A DNA stretch of 64,000 bases from Thinopyrum elongatum (taxonomy: Eukaryota > Streptophyta > Magnoliopsida > Poales > Poaceae). The notes under the pieces were generated by a model. The model saw nothing but the letters and a program-made list of their open reading frames with translations, was not told where the DNA came from and did no database searches. Below, in pieces: positions 35,225 to 47,179 of the stretch. Position 1 is the first letter of the stretch; the number at the start of each line of letters is the position of its first letter. Position numbers and translations under genes: made by a program. Location: contig CM022303.1 of assembly GCA_011799875.1 (NCBI GenBank), forward strand, positions 187,526,088 through 187,590,087, written 5' to 3'.

Positions 35225-35595
35225 GTCAAAATTCCTCAAATGTTTTCTATACATTGTATACATACATATACTAATTGCTATGCATCGGATCAAATGTCAA
35301 AATTCCTCAACTTTTTTCTATACATTGTATACATACATATATATATACTAATTTCTATACATTGGATCAAAATGTCAAAATTCCTCAAAATTTCTATACA
35401 TACATTATACTAATTAATTCCTCAAATGTCAAAATTCCTCAACTTTTTTCTATACATCTAATCATCTAGTGAAAAAAATTGTCAAAATTCCTCTGAAAAA
35501 TGTTAAAATTGCTATACATATATACTAATTAATACTATAACTAAGCATCTAAACATATATATACATACATACATTGTATACTAATTAAGAATAAT
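35225..35595. repeat. Five copies of a 53-78-base AT-rich repeat
   Basis: Units start GTCAAAATTCCTC at 35225, 35296, 35374, 35428 and 35481 and continue with CTATACATTGTATACATACATA-like sequence. It is probably intronic. No ORF is supported. Confidence 0.75.
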
Positions 35596-35965
35596 CTAAA
35601 ACATGTTGGTGAAAAAAAATCGCAGGAGGGCCGGGGCGGCGCGAGCTCACAGTGGGCGAGGTCGAGGCCGGCGGGCGCGGGCGGCGTGGGCAGCGATCGA
35701 CGGCGGCGTCAGGGCAGGCGCGCGGGCGCGGTCGGCGTGGGCGGCGCGCGGGCGCGGGCGCGGTCGGCGTGGGCGGCGCGCTTCGGGGCGGCGCCGGCGT
35801 CGGGGGCGGCGTCGGATCGGAGAGGAGAGGCGCGGCGGCGTCGGCGACAACGAGGACGGGCTCGGGGGCAGCCTGGCGGCGTCGATCGGCGCGGGCGACG
35901 GCGGCAGCCTGGCGGCGTCTGGTTCAGCGTCGATGGGAGAATGGAGTGAAAAATTCATAAGTGTT

Positions 35966-35975
35966 GTATATATAG
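35966..35975 (-). promoter_or_regulatory. Likely TATA box of the CACTA second gene
   Basis: Minus strand CTATATATAC followed by a GC-rich leader (35960-35600) with only low-complexity Pro/Arg ORFs. It lies 7 bases from the first hairpin of the cluster that starts at 35982. Confidence 0.5.
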
Positions 35976-35981
35976 GAGGCA

Positions 35982-36138
35982 CCTTTAGTCCCGGTTGGAG
36001 CCACCAACCGGGACTAAAGGGTGAAATTTGGCCAGGCAGAGCGGCGGGAAGCCAGGCCTTTAGTCGCGGTTGGTGGCTCCAACCGCCACTAAAGGGGGCC
36101 CTTTAGTCGCGGTTGGAGCCACCAACCGCGACTAAAGG
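35982..36138. repeat. Three 39-base hairpins of the CACTA subterminal type
   Basis: Inverted repeats at 35982-36020, 36057-36095 and 36100-36138. Each has 17-base arms of the form CCTTTAGTCSCGGTTGG and a 5-base loop; arms of the first and third are perfect, the second has one mismatch. The same core TTTAGTCCCGGTT occurs at the CACTA terminus near 27040. The sequence then continues with TTTAGTCCCACCTCGC at 36171. Confidence 0.9.
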
Positions 36139-37284
36139 CTGGTGCTCGCGCATGCGCGGTGCAGGGCAAGTTTAGTCCCACCTCGCTTAGCGAGAGGCGC
36201 CCGCACCAGCTTATAAGCCCCGCCGCGGCATCTCCCTCGAGCTCCTCTCTAAGCAGGCCTTTGTGGGCCTATTGAACCTGTTCTGCCCTGTTGGGCCTAC
36301 TGGGCCTTGCTGGCCTGCATCCTGGCCCAACTAGAGGTTGGTTTTCTAGTCATATGCAGGCCGTGGCGGCCCTGTAGGCGGGCTTTTTTTTAATTTATTT
36401 ATTTTTCAGTTTTTTATGTTTCTGCTTTATTTATTTTCTTTTGTTTCTGAGTTGTTTTTTGCTTTATTTAGAGTTGCTGAGTGAATCTTTTTGCGTTAGG
36501 TAAAAAAATTATAAACTTTCTGTTAGTGCCAGTAGTTTTCGAATTTGAATAGTTTAAATTTGAATTATTTGAAATTTGTGTGAATCACTAGTTTGTGAAT
36601 AACTTTACTTTAAAAATAGATTTTTCAGTGATTCTTTTTTCTGCTGTTTAATATTAGTGTGTTTTATCATTATATTCAATTTGGTAATTCTTAGGTTATT
36701 TCAAAAAATGAAATGCCTTTGTAACAGATGAGTTTTCATCCGAAACCCTGATACTTCGAAATAGATTGTCCATTTTGTACACGAAGTGCATCCAGTTTTT
36801 GCCATAACCCTCTCAACTTTTTAGCACATACTATGTGGGTGAAATGATGATACCATGCCAACTTTCAACCTTTTCAGAGTTCATTTCTAGTGCTTTTCAA
36901 TTTTAGGGTCGTTTAGCTCAAAAAATCAGTAAATGCATGAAAAATAGCAAATGAAGTCAGAAAGGGTTGAAAATTGATGACGTGACTTTGAATGGTGCAT
37001 ACTGAATGCACAAAAAGTCTGGAGTTGAAATAAGTTTTAAAAAATGAAATGCCTTTGTAGCAGATGAATTTCAGGGTCATTTAGCTCAAAAAAAATAGCG
37101 AATGAAGTCCTACATAATGCATGAAATAATTTGTTTGTACATAATATTTCTTCGCGTTTCAATGCCAAAACACATAAGTACCCTAACTATCACAAAGATT
37201 CCCTCCGGTTTGTCCGAAGTGGGACTTTCCAGATATATAACTCCGGAAACTCACTAGAGAAGAAAGTGATGACAGTGAAGCCGG
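36139..37284. other. Non-coding CACTA segment between its two genes
   Basis: GC-rich for the first ~250 bases (including TTATAAGCCCC at 36211), then AT-rich. A phrase, AAAATGAAATGCCTTTGTA, occurs twice (near 36704 and 37038), as does AGCTCAAAAAA. No gene is seen. Confidence 0.6.
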
Positions 37285-38777
37285 TCACATCCCAGAGTGG
37301 GATCTTTGGGTATAAAACTTTTTCTTCGCGTGTGTCCCTTTGCACCGTAACCATGCACAATCTTCATCATTTAACTGGATGCTCGGGTCAATATTCACTG
37401 TGAAGGGAGCAATTTCATGAAACTTTTCATAATCTTCTGACATGTCTGTCTTGTCCTCCACTCCCATGATGTTTCTTTTCCCTGAAAGAACCATGTGGCG
37501 CTTTGGCTCATCGTATGATGTATTCGCTTCCTTGTCTTTTCTTTTTCTCGGCTTGGTAGACATGTCCTTCACATAGAAAATCTGCGCCACATCATTGGCT
37601 AGGACGAATGGTTCGTCTACGTACACAAGATTGTTGAGATCCACTATTGTCATTCCGTACTGCGGGTCTTCTGTTACCCCGCCTCCTGTCAGATTGACCC
37701 ATTTGCATCAAAACAAAGGGACCTTCAAACCACGTCCATAGTCAAGTTCCCATATCTCCTCTATGTAACCATAATATGTGTCCTTTGGCCTATTGGTGTT
37801 TGCTGCATCAAAGTAGACACCACTGTTTTGGTTGGTGCTCTTTTTATCTTGGGCAATCGTGTAAAATGTATTCCCATTTATCTTGTACCCTTTGAAAGTC
37901 AATATATTCGAAGATGGTAACTGGGACAGCAAGTATAGCTCATCTTCAACAGCGTCGTCATGCATGAGACGTGTCTGCAACCAACTGGCGAAAGTCCCCA
38001 TTTGTTCACGTGTAATCCAGTCATCAGACTGCTCTGGGTGTTTGGAGCGTAGAATATTCTTGTGTTCCTTGATATACGGAGCCACCAAGGAGGAATTTTG
38101 TAGAACTGTGTAGTGTGCTTGCGCCCAAGAAGGCCCGTCCATACATATTATTGCTTTCGGTCCTAGCATGCCTTCTCCACCCAGTCTGCCCTCATGCCGC
38201 GATTCAGGAACATCAATCGGCTTAAGGTCAGGAATAAAGTCAACAAAAAACTCAATGACCTCCTCATTTTCATGGCCCTTGGAGATGGTTCCTTCCGGCC
38301 TAGCACGGTTATGAACATATTTCTTTAAGACTCCCATGAACCTCTCAAAGGGGAACATATTGTGTAGAAATACAGGAACCAGAATGGCAATCTCTTCGAC
38401 TAGGTGAACTAGGACGTGCGTCATGATATTGAAGAAGGATGGTGGGAACACCAACTCGAAACTGACAAGACATTACACCAAATCATTCTCTAACCTTGGT
38501 ATGATTTCTGGATCGATTACCTTCTGAGAGATTGCATTGAGGAATGCACATAGCTTCACAATGGCTAATCGAACGTTTTCCGGTAGAAGCCCCCTCAATG
38601 CAACCGGAAGCAGTTGCGTCATAATCACATGGCAGTCATGAGACTTTAGGTTCTGGAACTTTTTCTCTGCCATATTTATTATTCCCTTTATATTCGACGA
38701 GAAGCCAGAATGGACCTTCATACTGAGCAGGCATTCAAAGAAGATTTCCTTCTCTTCTTTGGTAAGAGCGTAGCTGG
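37285..38777 (-). pseudogene. CACTA tnp2 transposase, C-terminal part
   Basis: C-terminal continuation of the transposase split by element C. It contains DUF4218-like (SYALTKEEKEIF, FPPSFFNIMTH, FPFERFMGVLKKY) and DUF4216-like regions (GVYFDAANTN, PFVLANDVAQIFYV), typical of plant CACTA transposases. In-frame stops at 38473-38475 (TAA) and 37708-37710 (TGA), no frameshift. The reading frame is the same as that of the N-terminal part once the insertion and one TSD copy are discounted. The last 5 bases (38773-38777, GCTGG) are the TSD. Confidence 0.9.
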
Positions 38778-39956
38778 TGTCGGAGTAATGGGCCACGGGT
38801 AGCTTAACCCGAGTCCCTGAGCATTTCAAGACATTGGGCCAGCTGCGCCCCTCAAGCATCAAGGATGAAGCGCCGCCTTCTGGTGGCCGGCTGGCTCATA
38901 AGGCCGGCTGCCAGAGGACGGCCAAGCACCGAAAGATGGCCCCAAGATGGGCCGACTCCTAGCAGGAAACCTCCAGAGAGGCCGGCTCCTAGAACAGGCG
39001 GCCCACGACGCCCTCAAAGTCTACGCCCCCATTAAGAATACAAGACAGGATGTGGCTACAGTATAGCCCATTCCCCCATATCCAGGGCACGGCGCGGCCA
39101 CAGTGCTCCGTACAGGCAGAGATCTCCTCACGATGTGGCACTGTGGCCACCCCACCCTTGACGTCATTCCTATCAGGCGAAGCCCTGTTCCCACGACGGC
39201 CTGTCGGTACGGCCTGCAGGCGGCAGGCCCTACCAGGCAGCGAGAGACTGGAGGGCGGCAGAGCCTGACCAGTCGGACCGGTGGGAGGCCGGCCTCTAGC
39301 AAGTGGCCCCTCCTCCCTCGAAGTCTGCGCGCCATTAAACCAGAAAAGACACGATGTGGCTACAGTGATCTCCCACCCGACGGCGGGACTGTAGCCACGC
39401 CCCCCCCCCCCTCGACCAAGCATGCGTCATCAGCATTACGGCTACAGCAACAAGCAGTCGATGAGACCCGCAAGTGGCGGGAGCGGCCTGTCGGCTCCGA
39501 GCCAGACCAGTCGGCGGGGCCCACCAGGCGGCGGGCCCCAGCAGCTGACAGAGAAGCCGGCGGCCAGAGACCCTGACCGCCGGACCCTGCACCCGGCCAG
39601 ATGACTATTGTACCCCTGGGGGTAGGCCTATATAAACCCCCCAGGGCACCCATGCAAAGGGTTCCGAACCTGTGAAACCTAGACTCATTCAGAGTGAGGA
39701 GAGAGTCAGCCCTGCTCTCTTCTACCTCTGGCGTACAGCTCAAGGAGCACCTTGTACTCACTAGTGCCTTAGTGATCATGCGGAGACCCCTCAGAGCAGG
39801 ACTAGGGGTGTTATCTCCTAGGAGAGCCCCGAACCTGGGTAAAGTATGCCGGCGTTCGTGTCTACGCCTCATCCCGCTTCCAGGCACCAGCGACGTTCTA
39901 CTAGCTCCCACCATGATAAGCCATCCCTTGGCATATGTCGCATCCAACCCCCGACA
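38778..39956 (+). repeat. Element C 5' LTR
   Basis: 1179 bases, TGTCGGAGTAATGGGCC to CCCCCGACA. TATA box TATATAAA at 39629-39636. Contains two copies of GATGTGGC(T/A)ACAGT-like sequence. Confidence 0.95.
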
Positions 39957-39958
39957 TT

Positions 39959-39976
39959 TGGCGCCCACCGTGGGGC
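39959..39976 (+). promoter_or_regulatory. Element C primer binding site
   Basis: TGGCGCCCACCGTGGGGC, two bases after the LTR. From memory it differs by one base from the complement of a plant tRNA-Lys 3' end. Confidence 0.7.
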
Positions 39977-42192
39977 TAGGTGCACCGCCGTCCGGAGACC
40001 TGTTCTGGACGGGAACCTTGTTCCTTCCTGGCGAGCGCAGCCAGCCCGGCACGCCAGACAGCGCCTGCACCGACGCGCTGCGCGGCGTGGAGGTTGTCTG
40101 CGCGGCAAGTTGCCTCGCCAATCTTGTTGGCGAGATTCACCTTCCCGACGAGCCCGCATCTGACGCGGGCACAGATGACCCCGAGAGCCACCTCGTCGGC
40201 CTCCTCGACCAGCTCCACGTTGGCAGCGAGCCTGCTGCAGACTTGGAGTCGGTTGGCTCCACCGACCCGATGCTTGTCGATTCCGACACGGCGTCGCTCG
40301 ACACATTCCCCACCAGCGTGGTGGTCTACGATGAACCGCTCCCTCGCGCGAACAGTGGCGGAGGCACCGTCGCGGAGGTGCTTTTCATCGAGCATGGCGA
40401 GCACTCTGGCGGAGGTGGCCAGGATCCGCTGCAGGCGGCAATGCGGGACCTGTCCGCGCCCGTAGCACCCGGTGCGAACGGTGAAACGCTGGAAGCATGC
40501 CATATCACGCTTCTCGATAGCGCCAACAAGTTGGCGGCCATGAGACGCCTCACCGAGGCTTACCACCGCGAGATCGACCGCGCCGTCTGCGGCACGCCGG
40601 CTGCTGGCAAGCCCAGCCGCGCGGGCATGGTCCGACAGCGTGGCGCGGCCATCGCCAGCATGTTGGGGGCCGACCACCCAGTCTACGCCACGCCGATGGA
40701 GAACTTGCGTGCCGCCCAGGCGGCGGCAGAAGAACTGGACCGCCTGGAGGGCGACGAGCGTCGCTGCATGATAGAGCGCATCCAACAGCTCATCGACGCG
40801 GCCGCCGCGCAGCAAGAAGCCGGCCGCCGCATGATGGAACCTGGCTTACAGGCCGGGAACCTTCCCCCTCGACGAGAGCACGGCGCGACCTCTTGGACGC
40901 CAACAGACGGCGCCCGCGACGGAAGAGACCCAGAGCCGGTTGCAAGCCGCAGCCGCACCCGCATCTCCATCGAGCGCGACCAAGACGGCCGCCCACGAGC
41001 AGTGGAACGGCGCGACGGTCGTCCGCCTTCCCCGCGCAGGGAGAGGCGGGCTTCCCCGCTACCTGTTGACCACCCGACACTCGGCGACCGCCTTGGCCGC
41101 CAAGAAGGAGTCGGGTAGAATGATGCCCGCCACCGGATCGACCGCCTCAACCGGTCCCTGGCGCTAGAAGAAGAAGAAGACGCACTGGGTCCGCCTTGCT
41201 TTGGCCCCCGCATCTGTGACGAGCCCTTCCCCAAAGGGTTCACTCTCCCAAGAGATACGCCCAAGTACACCGGCTCCGTGAAGCCGGAAGACTGGCTGGT
41301 CGACTACTCCATGGCCGTCAGCATCGCAAACGGCAACAAGCGCGTTGCCGTGAAGTATGTTCCGCTCATGCTCCAAGGCACCGCCCGGACATGGCTGAAT
41401 AGCCTGAAGCCCCGCAGCATCAACAGCTGGGTTGATTTCACCGAAGCCTTCAACCGCAACTTCACCAGCACGTACAAGCGGTCACCCAAGCCTCGCCAGC
41501 TCTCCTTGTGCGTCCAAGGCCCCGACGAGTCGACTCGCGACTACCTCACGCGCTGGGCCGAGCTGCGCAACTCCTGCGAAGGCGTGCACGAGGTGCAGGC
41601 CATTGAGTATTTCACAGCCGGGTGCAGAGAAGGCACTCTGCTCAAGCACAAACTCCTCTGCGATGAGCCGGCCACCCTCGACGAGTTGCTGATCATAGCG
41701 GACAAGTACGCCACGGCCGACTCCTCCATGAAGGCAGAGATTCAAGTTGATGCATCCGGCAAAGTGGCTCCTCAAGCTCCTTGGACCCCGGCTGGTGATG
41801 CCAGTCGGCGGCAGCAGCAAAACGACAACAAGCGCAAGGCGCCACAACCGGCTTCTACAAGCCGGCAGGTGGCGACAGTCAAAGACCAGCAGCCGGAAGG
41901 GCAGCCTCCTCCCAAGCGTCAGAAGGGCGGCAAGCCCAACTGGTTGCCCGCCTTCTCATACGAGCAGACTCTCGATGCACCCTGCAAGTTTCACAGCGGC
42001 GCGAAGCCGTCCAACCACACCACTCGGAAGTGCCACTGGCTCACCAGGATCGCCAAGGGCGACGGACTCCTGCCTCCTCCACCTGCTGGCCCGCCGCCTC
42101 CGCCGCCCAGCAGCCGGCGGTTCGGCCAGTCGGAGCGATCCAAGACAAGTTCCCTGAAGAGCACGGAGCTTACGTCGTCTTCACCAGCGTGA
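39977..42192 (+). pseudogene. Element C gag
   Basis: Frame 1. An Ala/Arg-rich N-terminal region precedes a Retrotrans_gag-type domain at about 41260-41720 (blocks VPLMLQGTARTWL, INSWVDFTEAF, TRDYLTRWAEL). A zinc-binding motif C-X2-H-X7-H-X4-C lies near 41983-42033. One TAG at 41116-41118 interrupts it; otherwise it is open. No ATG lies close to the PBS in this frame; the first is near 40270. The frame is open upstream into the LTR by chance. It overlaps the pol frame by about 160 bases. Confidence 0.85.
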
Positions 42193-45100
42193 CTGACGAC
42201 AGGCGCAGCCAGCGTCAACAGCACCGGGAAGTGAACGTTGTCGCTTCTAAAGCTCCGGAATTCATGCACTGGTCGGAGAGGCCGATCAGTTGGAGCCGAT
42301 CTGACCACCCGGAGGTGATGCCTGCTCCGGGTTCTTATGCCCTGGTGTTGGATGCCACCTTCGCTACGGAGAGGCGGGCTGCTCGTTTCTCCCGAGTTCT
42401 GATAGATGGCGGCAGCAGCATCAACATCCTCTACCGTGACACCATGGAGAAGTTGGACATCAAAGAGAAACAGCTCCAGCCCAGCCGGACTGTCTTCCAT
42501 GGCATTGTGCCTGGCCTGTCCTGCTCGCCGATCGGCAAGATCAAGATAGATGTCCTTTTCGGAGAGAAGGATCACTTCCGCCGAAAGCCAATCTGGTTCG
42601 AGGTGGTTGATCTTGAAAGCCCCTACCACGCGTTGCTTGGCCGGCCCGCCCTGGCCAAGTTCATGGCGGTCCCCCACTACGCCTATCTCAAGATGAAGAT
42701 GCCGAGCACCAAGGGCATTATCACCGTCGCTGGCGACTACCAGAAGTCTGTCGCCTGTGCCACTGCCAGCAGTCGGCTGGCCGAATCCCTTGTGATTGCT
42801 GCTGAGAGGAGGCTCCTTGATCGGGTTGTGGCAATGACAGGCAAGCAGCCGGAAATGTCGCCAAAACCTAAGGAGTCAGAAGCTGAGGGCTCGTTCAAGC
42901 CGGCGAAAGAAACAAAGAAGATACCCCTGGACCCGGAGCACCCGGAGAGGTACGCTGTCGTTGGTGCAAACCTTGACAGCAAATAGGAAAGCGAGCTCGT
43001 CGATTTCCTCCGTGAGAATTGGGACATCTTTGCATGGTCTCCTAAAGACATGTCGGGTGTTCCGACGGATTTCACCGAGCACAAGTTACATGTCTGACCT
43101 AGCGCCAAGCCAGTCAGGCAGCCCTTGCGCCGCCTGTCGGGAGAAAAGAGAGGAGTCATTGGAGAAGAAATAGCCCGGCTTCTAGCAGCGGGCTTCATTA
43201 TGGAAGTATTCTTCCCAGAGTGGTTAGCCAACCCAGTCCTTGTGCTGAAAAAGAATAAGAAGTGGCGCATGTGTATTGATTATACCAGCCTCAACAAAGC
43301 TTGCCCCAAAGATCCATTTGCTTTGCCAAGAATTGACCAAGTGATAGACTCCACAGCCGGATGCGAGCTGTTGAGTTTTTTGGATGCATACTCAGGGTAC
43401 CACCAGATCAAACTGAACCCAGCCGACAGGCTGAAGACCGCCTTCATCACACCATTCGGAGCCTTCTGCTACCTGACCATGACGTTCGGCTTGAGGAATG
43501 CCGGCGCCACGTTTCAGCGTTGCATGCAGAAGTGTCTCCTCAAGCAACTCGGCAAGAACGCCCATGTCTATGTGGACGATATCGTGGTGAAGACGGAGAA
43601 GCGTGGCACCCTGCTAGAGGACCTTAAGGAAACCTTTGAAAACTTGCGTCATTTTCAAATCAAGCTCAACCCGGAGAAATGTGTCTTTGGAGTACTAGCC
43701 GGCCAGCTTCTTGGTTTCCTGGTCTCAGAGCACGGCATAGAGTGCAATCCTGTGAAGATCAAGGCCATTGAGAGGATGGAGGTTCCCACCCGACTGCTGG
43801 ATGTGCAAAAATTCACCGGCTGCTTGGCATCCATCAGCCATTTCATCAGTCGGCTGGGCGAGAAGGCTCTTCCTCTGTACCAGCTTATGAAGAAAACCAC
43901 TTTTTTCGAGTGGAATGACAAGGCGGATGAAGCTTTTCTCTTGCTCAAAAAGGTGTTGACCACTCCGCCTGTCCTAGCGGCTCCGACTGCTAAGGAGCCG
44001 ATGCTTCTCTACATCGCCGCCACCAGCCGGGTGGTCAGCACAGTCATAGTTGTGGAACGCAAAGAAGACGGCAAGACTCAGCCGGTCCAGAGACCGGTGT
44101 ACTACTTGAGCGAGGTGTTGTCAGCCTCCAAGTAGAACTACCCCCACTATCAAAAGTTGTGTTATGGCGTGCATTTCGCCGCAAAGAAGCTGAAGCCATA
44201 CTTCCAAGAGCATCCAATCATGGTTGTTTGCACCGCCCCGCTTGCAGAGATCATAGGCAGCAGAGATGCATCGGGCCGAGTGGCCAAGTGGGCCATCGAG
44301 CTGGCCCCCTACACCATCTTCTACCAACCTCGCACGGCCATCAAATCCCAGGCGCTGGCCGACTTCCTCGTCGACTGGGCCGAGACCCAGTACCTGCCGC
44401 CAGCTCCAGACTCCACTCATTGGCGGATGCACTTCGATGGCTCGAAGATGCGCACCGGTCTGGGAGCCGGCATCGTCCTCACCTCTCCCAAAGGCGACAA
44501 GCTCAGATACACGCTGCAAATCCACTTTGCTGCCTCCAACAACGTGGCCAAGTACGAAGCACTCTTACACGGGCTCCGGCTTGCCAAGGAACTCGGCATT
44601 CGCCGGATCCTGTGCTACGGTGACTCCGACTTAGTGGTCTAGCAGTCGTCAGGCGACTGGGATGCTAAGGATGCAAACATGGCAAGCTACCACTTCCTCG
44701 CCCAGCAACTCAGTGGATACTTTGAAGGGTGCGAGTTCCTCCATGTGCCGAGAAACGACAATGAGCAAGCCGATGCCTTGGCACGGATCGGCTCCACCCG
44801 GCAAGCAGTACCAGCCGGCGTCGCCCTGCAACGCCTCCTCAAGCCGTCACCAGAATCAGACTCCATCTTCGTGCCGACTCCCCCCGAGGCAGCCGTCTCG
44901 GGGACTTCACCAAGCGGCCTGGGGACTGCAGCAGTCGCACCCGGCCCGGGGACTCCACAACCCGGCCCGAGGGCTGCAGCAGCCGTCTCGGGGACTTCAC
45001 CAAGTGGCCCGGGGACTGCAGCAGTCGCACCCGGCCCGGGGACTCCACAACCCGGCCCGGGGGCCGCAGCAGTCGGCCCGGGGACTTCAACAACACAGCA

Positions 45101-46457
45101 AGACACCGTTGGCTCCACCCCGCCGCCTCCCCTCCCAACCGCCCTCGTGCAAATAGCAGTTCTGGCAGTCGAAGAAATAGCAGCACCTTCATGGGCGCAG
45201 CCCGTCCTCAACTTTCTGGTGAACAAGGAGCTGCCGACTGATGAAATCTCGGCCCGACAAGTGCAACGTCAAGCAGCAGCATACACCATTGTTAACAGAG
45301 AACTTGTGAGGCATAGTGTCACTGGCGTGTACCAGTGCTGCGTGGAGCCGGAGAAAGGCCAAGCATTCCTCAAAGATATCCACCAAGGCGAGTGTGGTCA
45401 CCACGCGGTTTCAAGATCACTTGTTGCCAAAGCTTTCCGCCATGGTTTTTTCTGGCCAACTGCTCTAGAAGACGCCAAAGACTTGGTCCAGAAATGTAAG
45501 GGGTGTCAGAAGTTCCGCTCCAAGCCACATTCGCCGGCTTCTGCACTCAAGGCCATCCCCATTGCCTGGCCCTTTGCCGTCTGGGGGCTGGACATGGTGG
45601 GACCATTCAAGACAGCGCGCGGCGGCATGACTCATCTACTTGTCGCCGTGGACAAGTTCACCAAGTGGATAGAAGCCAAACCAATCAAGAAGTTGAATGG
45701 TCCGACCGCGGTGACTTTCATCGCAGACATCACCACCCGGTATGGCATACCACACAGCATCATCACCGATAACGGCACAAACTTCGCCAAGGGTGCCTTG
45801 GCTCATTTTTGCACGACGCAGGGCATCCGACTGGACTTAGCGTCCGTTGCCCATCCGCAGTCAAACGGCCAGGTGGAGCGAGCAAACGGCCTCATTTTGT
45901 CCGGCATCAAGCCCCGACTGATCGAGCCTCTGGAGCGTTCGGCCGGCTGTTGGCTCGATGAGCTGCCGGCCGTCCTCTGGAGCCTGCATACAACTCCAAA
46001 CAAGTCAACCGGCTTCACGCCCTTCTTCCTCGTCTACGGTGCCGAAGCCGTCATCCCGACGGACATAGAATTCGACTCCCCTCGAGTCACCATGTACACT
46101 GAGGAGAAGGCAAAAGAAGCACGAGAAGACGGCGTCGATCTGCTGGAAGAGGGCCGGCTGTTGGCACTCAGCCAGTCCGCCATCTACCAGCAGAGTCTAC
46201 GCCGATACTACAATCGGAAGGTCAAGCCAAGATCTTTCCAAGAGGGAGACCTTGTGCTCCGGCTGATCCAGCGAACAACCGGCCAGCACAAGCTCTCGGC
46301 ACCTTGGGAAGGCCCCTTCATCATCAGCAAAGTTTTGGGCAACGACTCCTACTACCTGATTGATGCTCAGAAGCCCAGAGCACGCAAGAGAGACGACTTC
46401 GGCAAGGAGACAGAGCGGCCGTGGAACGCAAACCTCCTTCGAAGATTTTACAGTTGA
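42030..46457 (+). pseudogene. Element C protease and pol, nearly full length
   Basis: All in frame 3. Aspartic protease LIDGGSSINIL (42402). RT (43150-43800) with both catalytic blocks: LDAYSGYHQ and YVDD (43570). RNase H follows to 44400. The archaeal-type RNase H (44415-44800) has HFDGS and YGDSD but NNVAKYE where Glu is expected before Tyr. Next is a Pro/Gly-rich linker with a 90-bp repeat. Integrase has the zinc region CKGCQKF near 45500 and core blocks LDMVGPF, TDNGTNF, QVERANG. The end is NLLRRFYS. Stops: TAG 42984, TGA 43095, TAG 44133, TAG 44640. No frameshift. Its RT fold is the best preserved of the window. Confidence 0.94.
44890..45075 (+). repeat. 90-bp coding tandem repeat in element C pol
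   Basis: Two units, starting AGCCGTCTCGGGGACTTC at 44891 and 44981, encode a Gly/Pro/Ala-rich 30-residue repeat between the second RNase H and integrase. Confidence 0.85.
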
Positions 46458-47179
46458 TGCAGTATGTATCACGCTACCCTTTGTATTAAGTACGAAGACT
46501 TCAGGTTCCCCGAGAAGAACTCGGGGGCTACCCTCTTTTATCTGCGTGATGAGTATTACGCCTATAAATGTGTCATTTCATTATTCCGCCTGGCATCGGG
46601 TTCGACCAGTCGGCCCGGGGGCTCGCCGCCTTGTACTATGTGGTGCTTCCTGCAGCCGGACAAGTAATGCGTTGGCGCCTCAACTTTCTCCTACCAAAGC
46701 CACAGTTCACAAAGCAACTGTCCGGTGGGCAGGGGTTAAAGGCAGAAAAGGTGTCCGCATGAAAAATGGCTAAGGACCCAAAGCATGCACATAGTTCAGG
46801 CCAGCTTCCGCCTCATTGACCGGCTGCGGAGCAGCCGGGCGGCCGGCTTCTACTTATCTTACTAACGCTCTAGTCGGCTAAGTACTTGCTCTCCCGAAAG
46901 TAGCTAAGTACTTGACCCAGCCGCAGTTCGCAGAGCGGCTGTTTGGCTGGCAAGACAGCAGCCAAGGGAGGGCGGCAAAGGAAAAAAGCCAAGGAGCAGA
47001 AAGCAAGGAAAGTCAGAGCTCGGCAAGAGCGCAACTTATGTAGAAGAGTATCTGCATGTCAATAGGCCCTTGGCCAGCATTCAACAGAGTTTGAAATACA
47101 CCCCGTGGGTGGAATTGTGCGAATTTAACAAAGTTTGTCGAGACTGATAAAACAGGAAAAATAAAGACAAGTCGGTGGC
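46458..47179. other. Element C spacer after pol
   Basis: No supported gene. Contains GAACTCGGGGGCTACCC and CCCGGGGGCTCGCC, which resemble polypurine-type primer text, and the likely 3' end of the antisense gene. Confidence 0.5.

Noticed and set aside
38779..38862. Apparent start of a transposase ORF at 38862
   Set aside because: The first codons are LTR sequence of element C; tnp2 sequence begins at the insertion border.
39694..39976. Upstream part of the long ORF that runs into element C gag
   Set aside because: This part lies in the LTR and PBS; the open frame there is chance.
39848..40815. Minus-strand ORFs opposite element C gag
   Set aside because: High-GC shadow frames of gag; no domain and no promoter.
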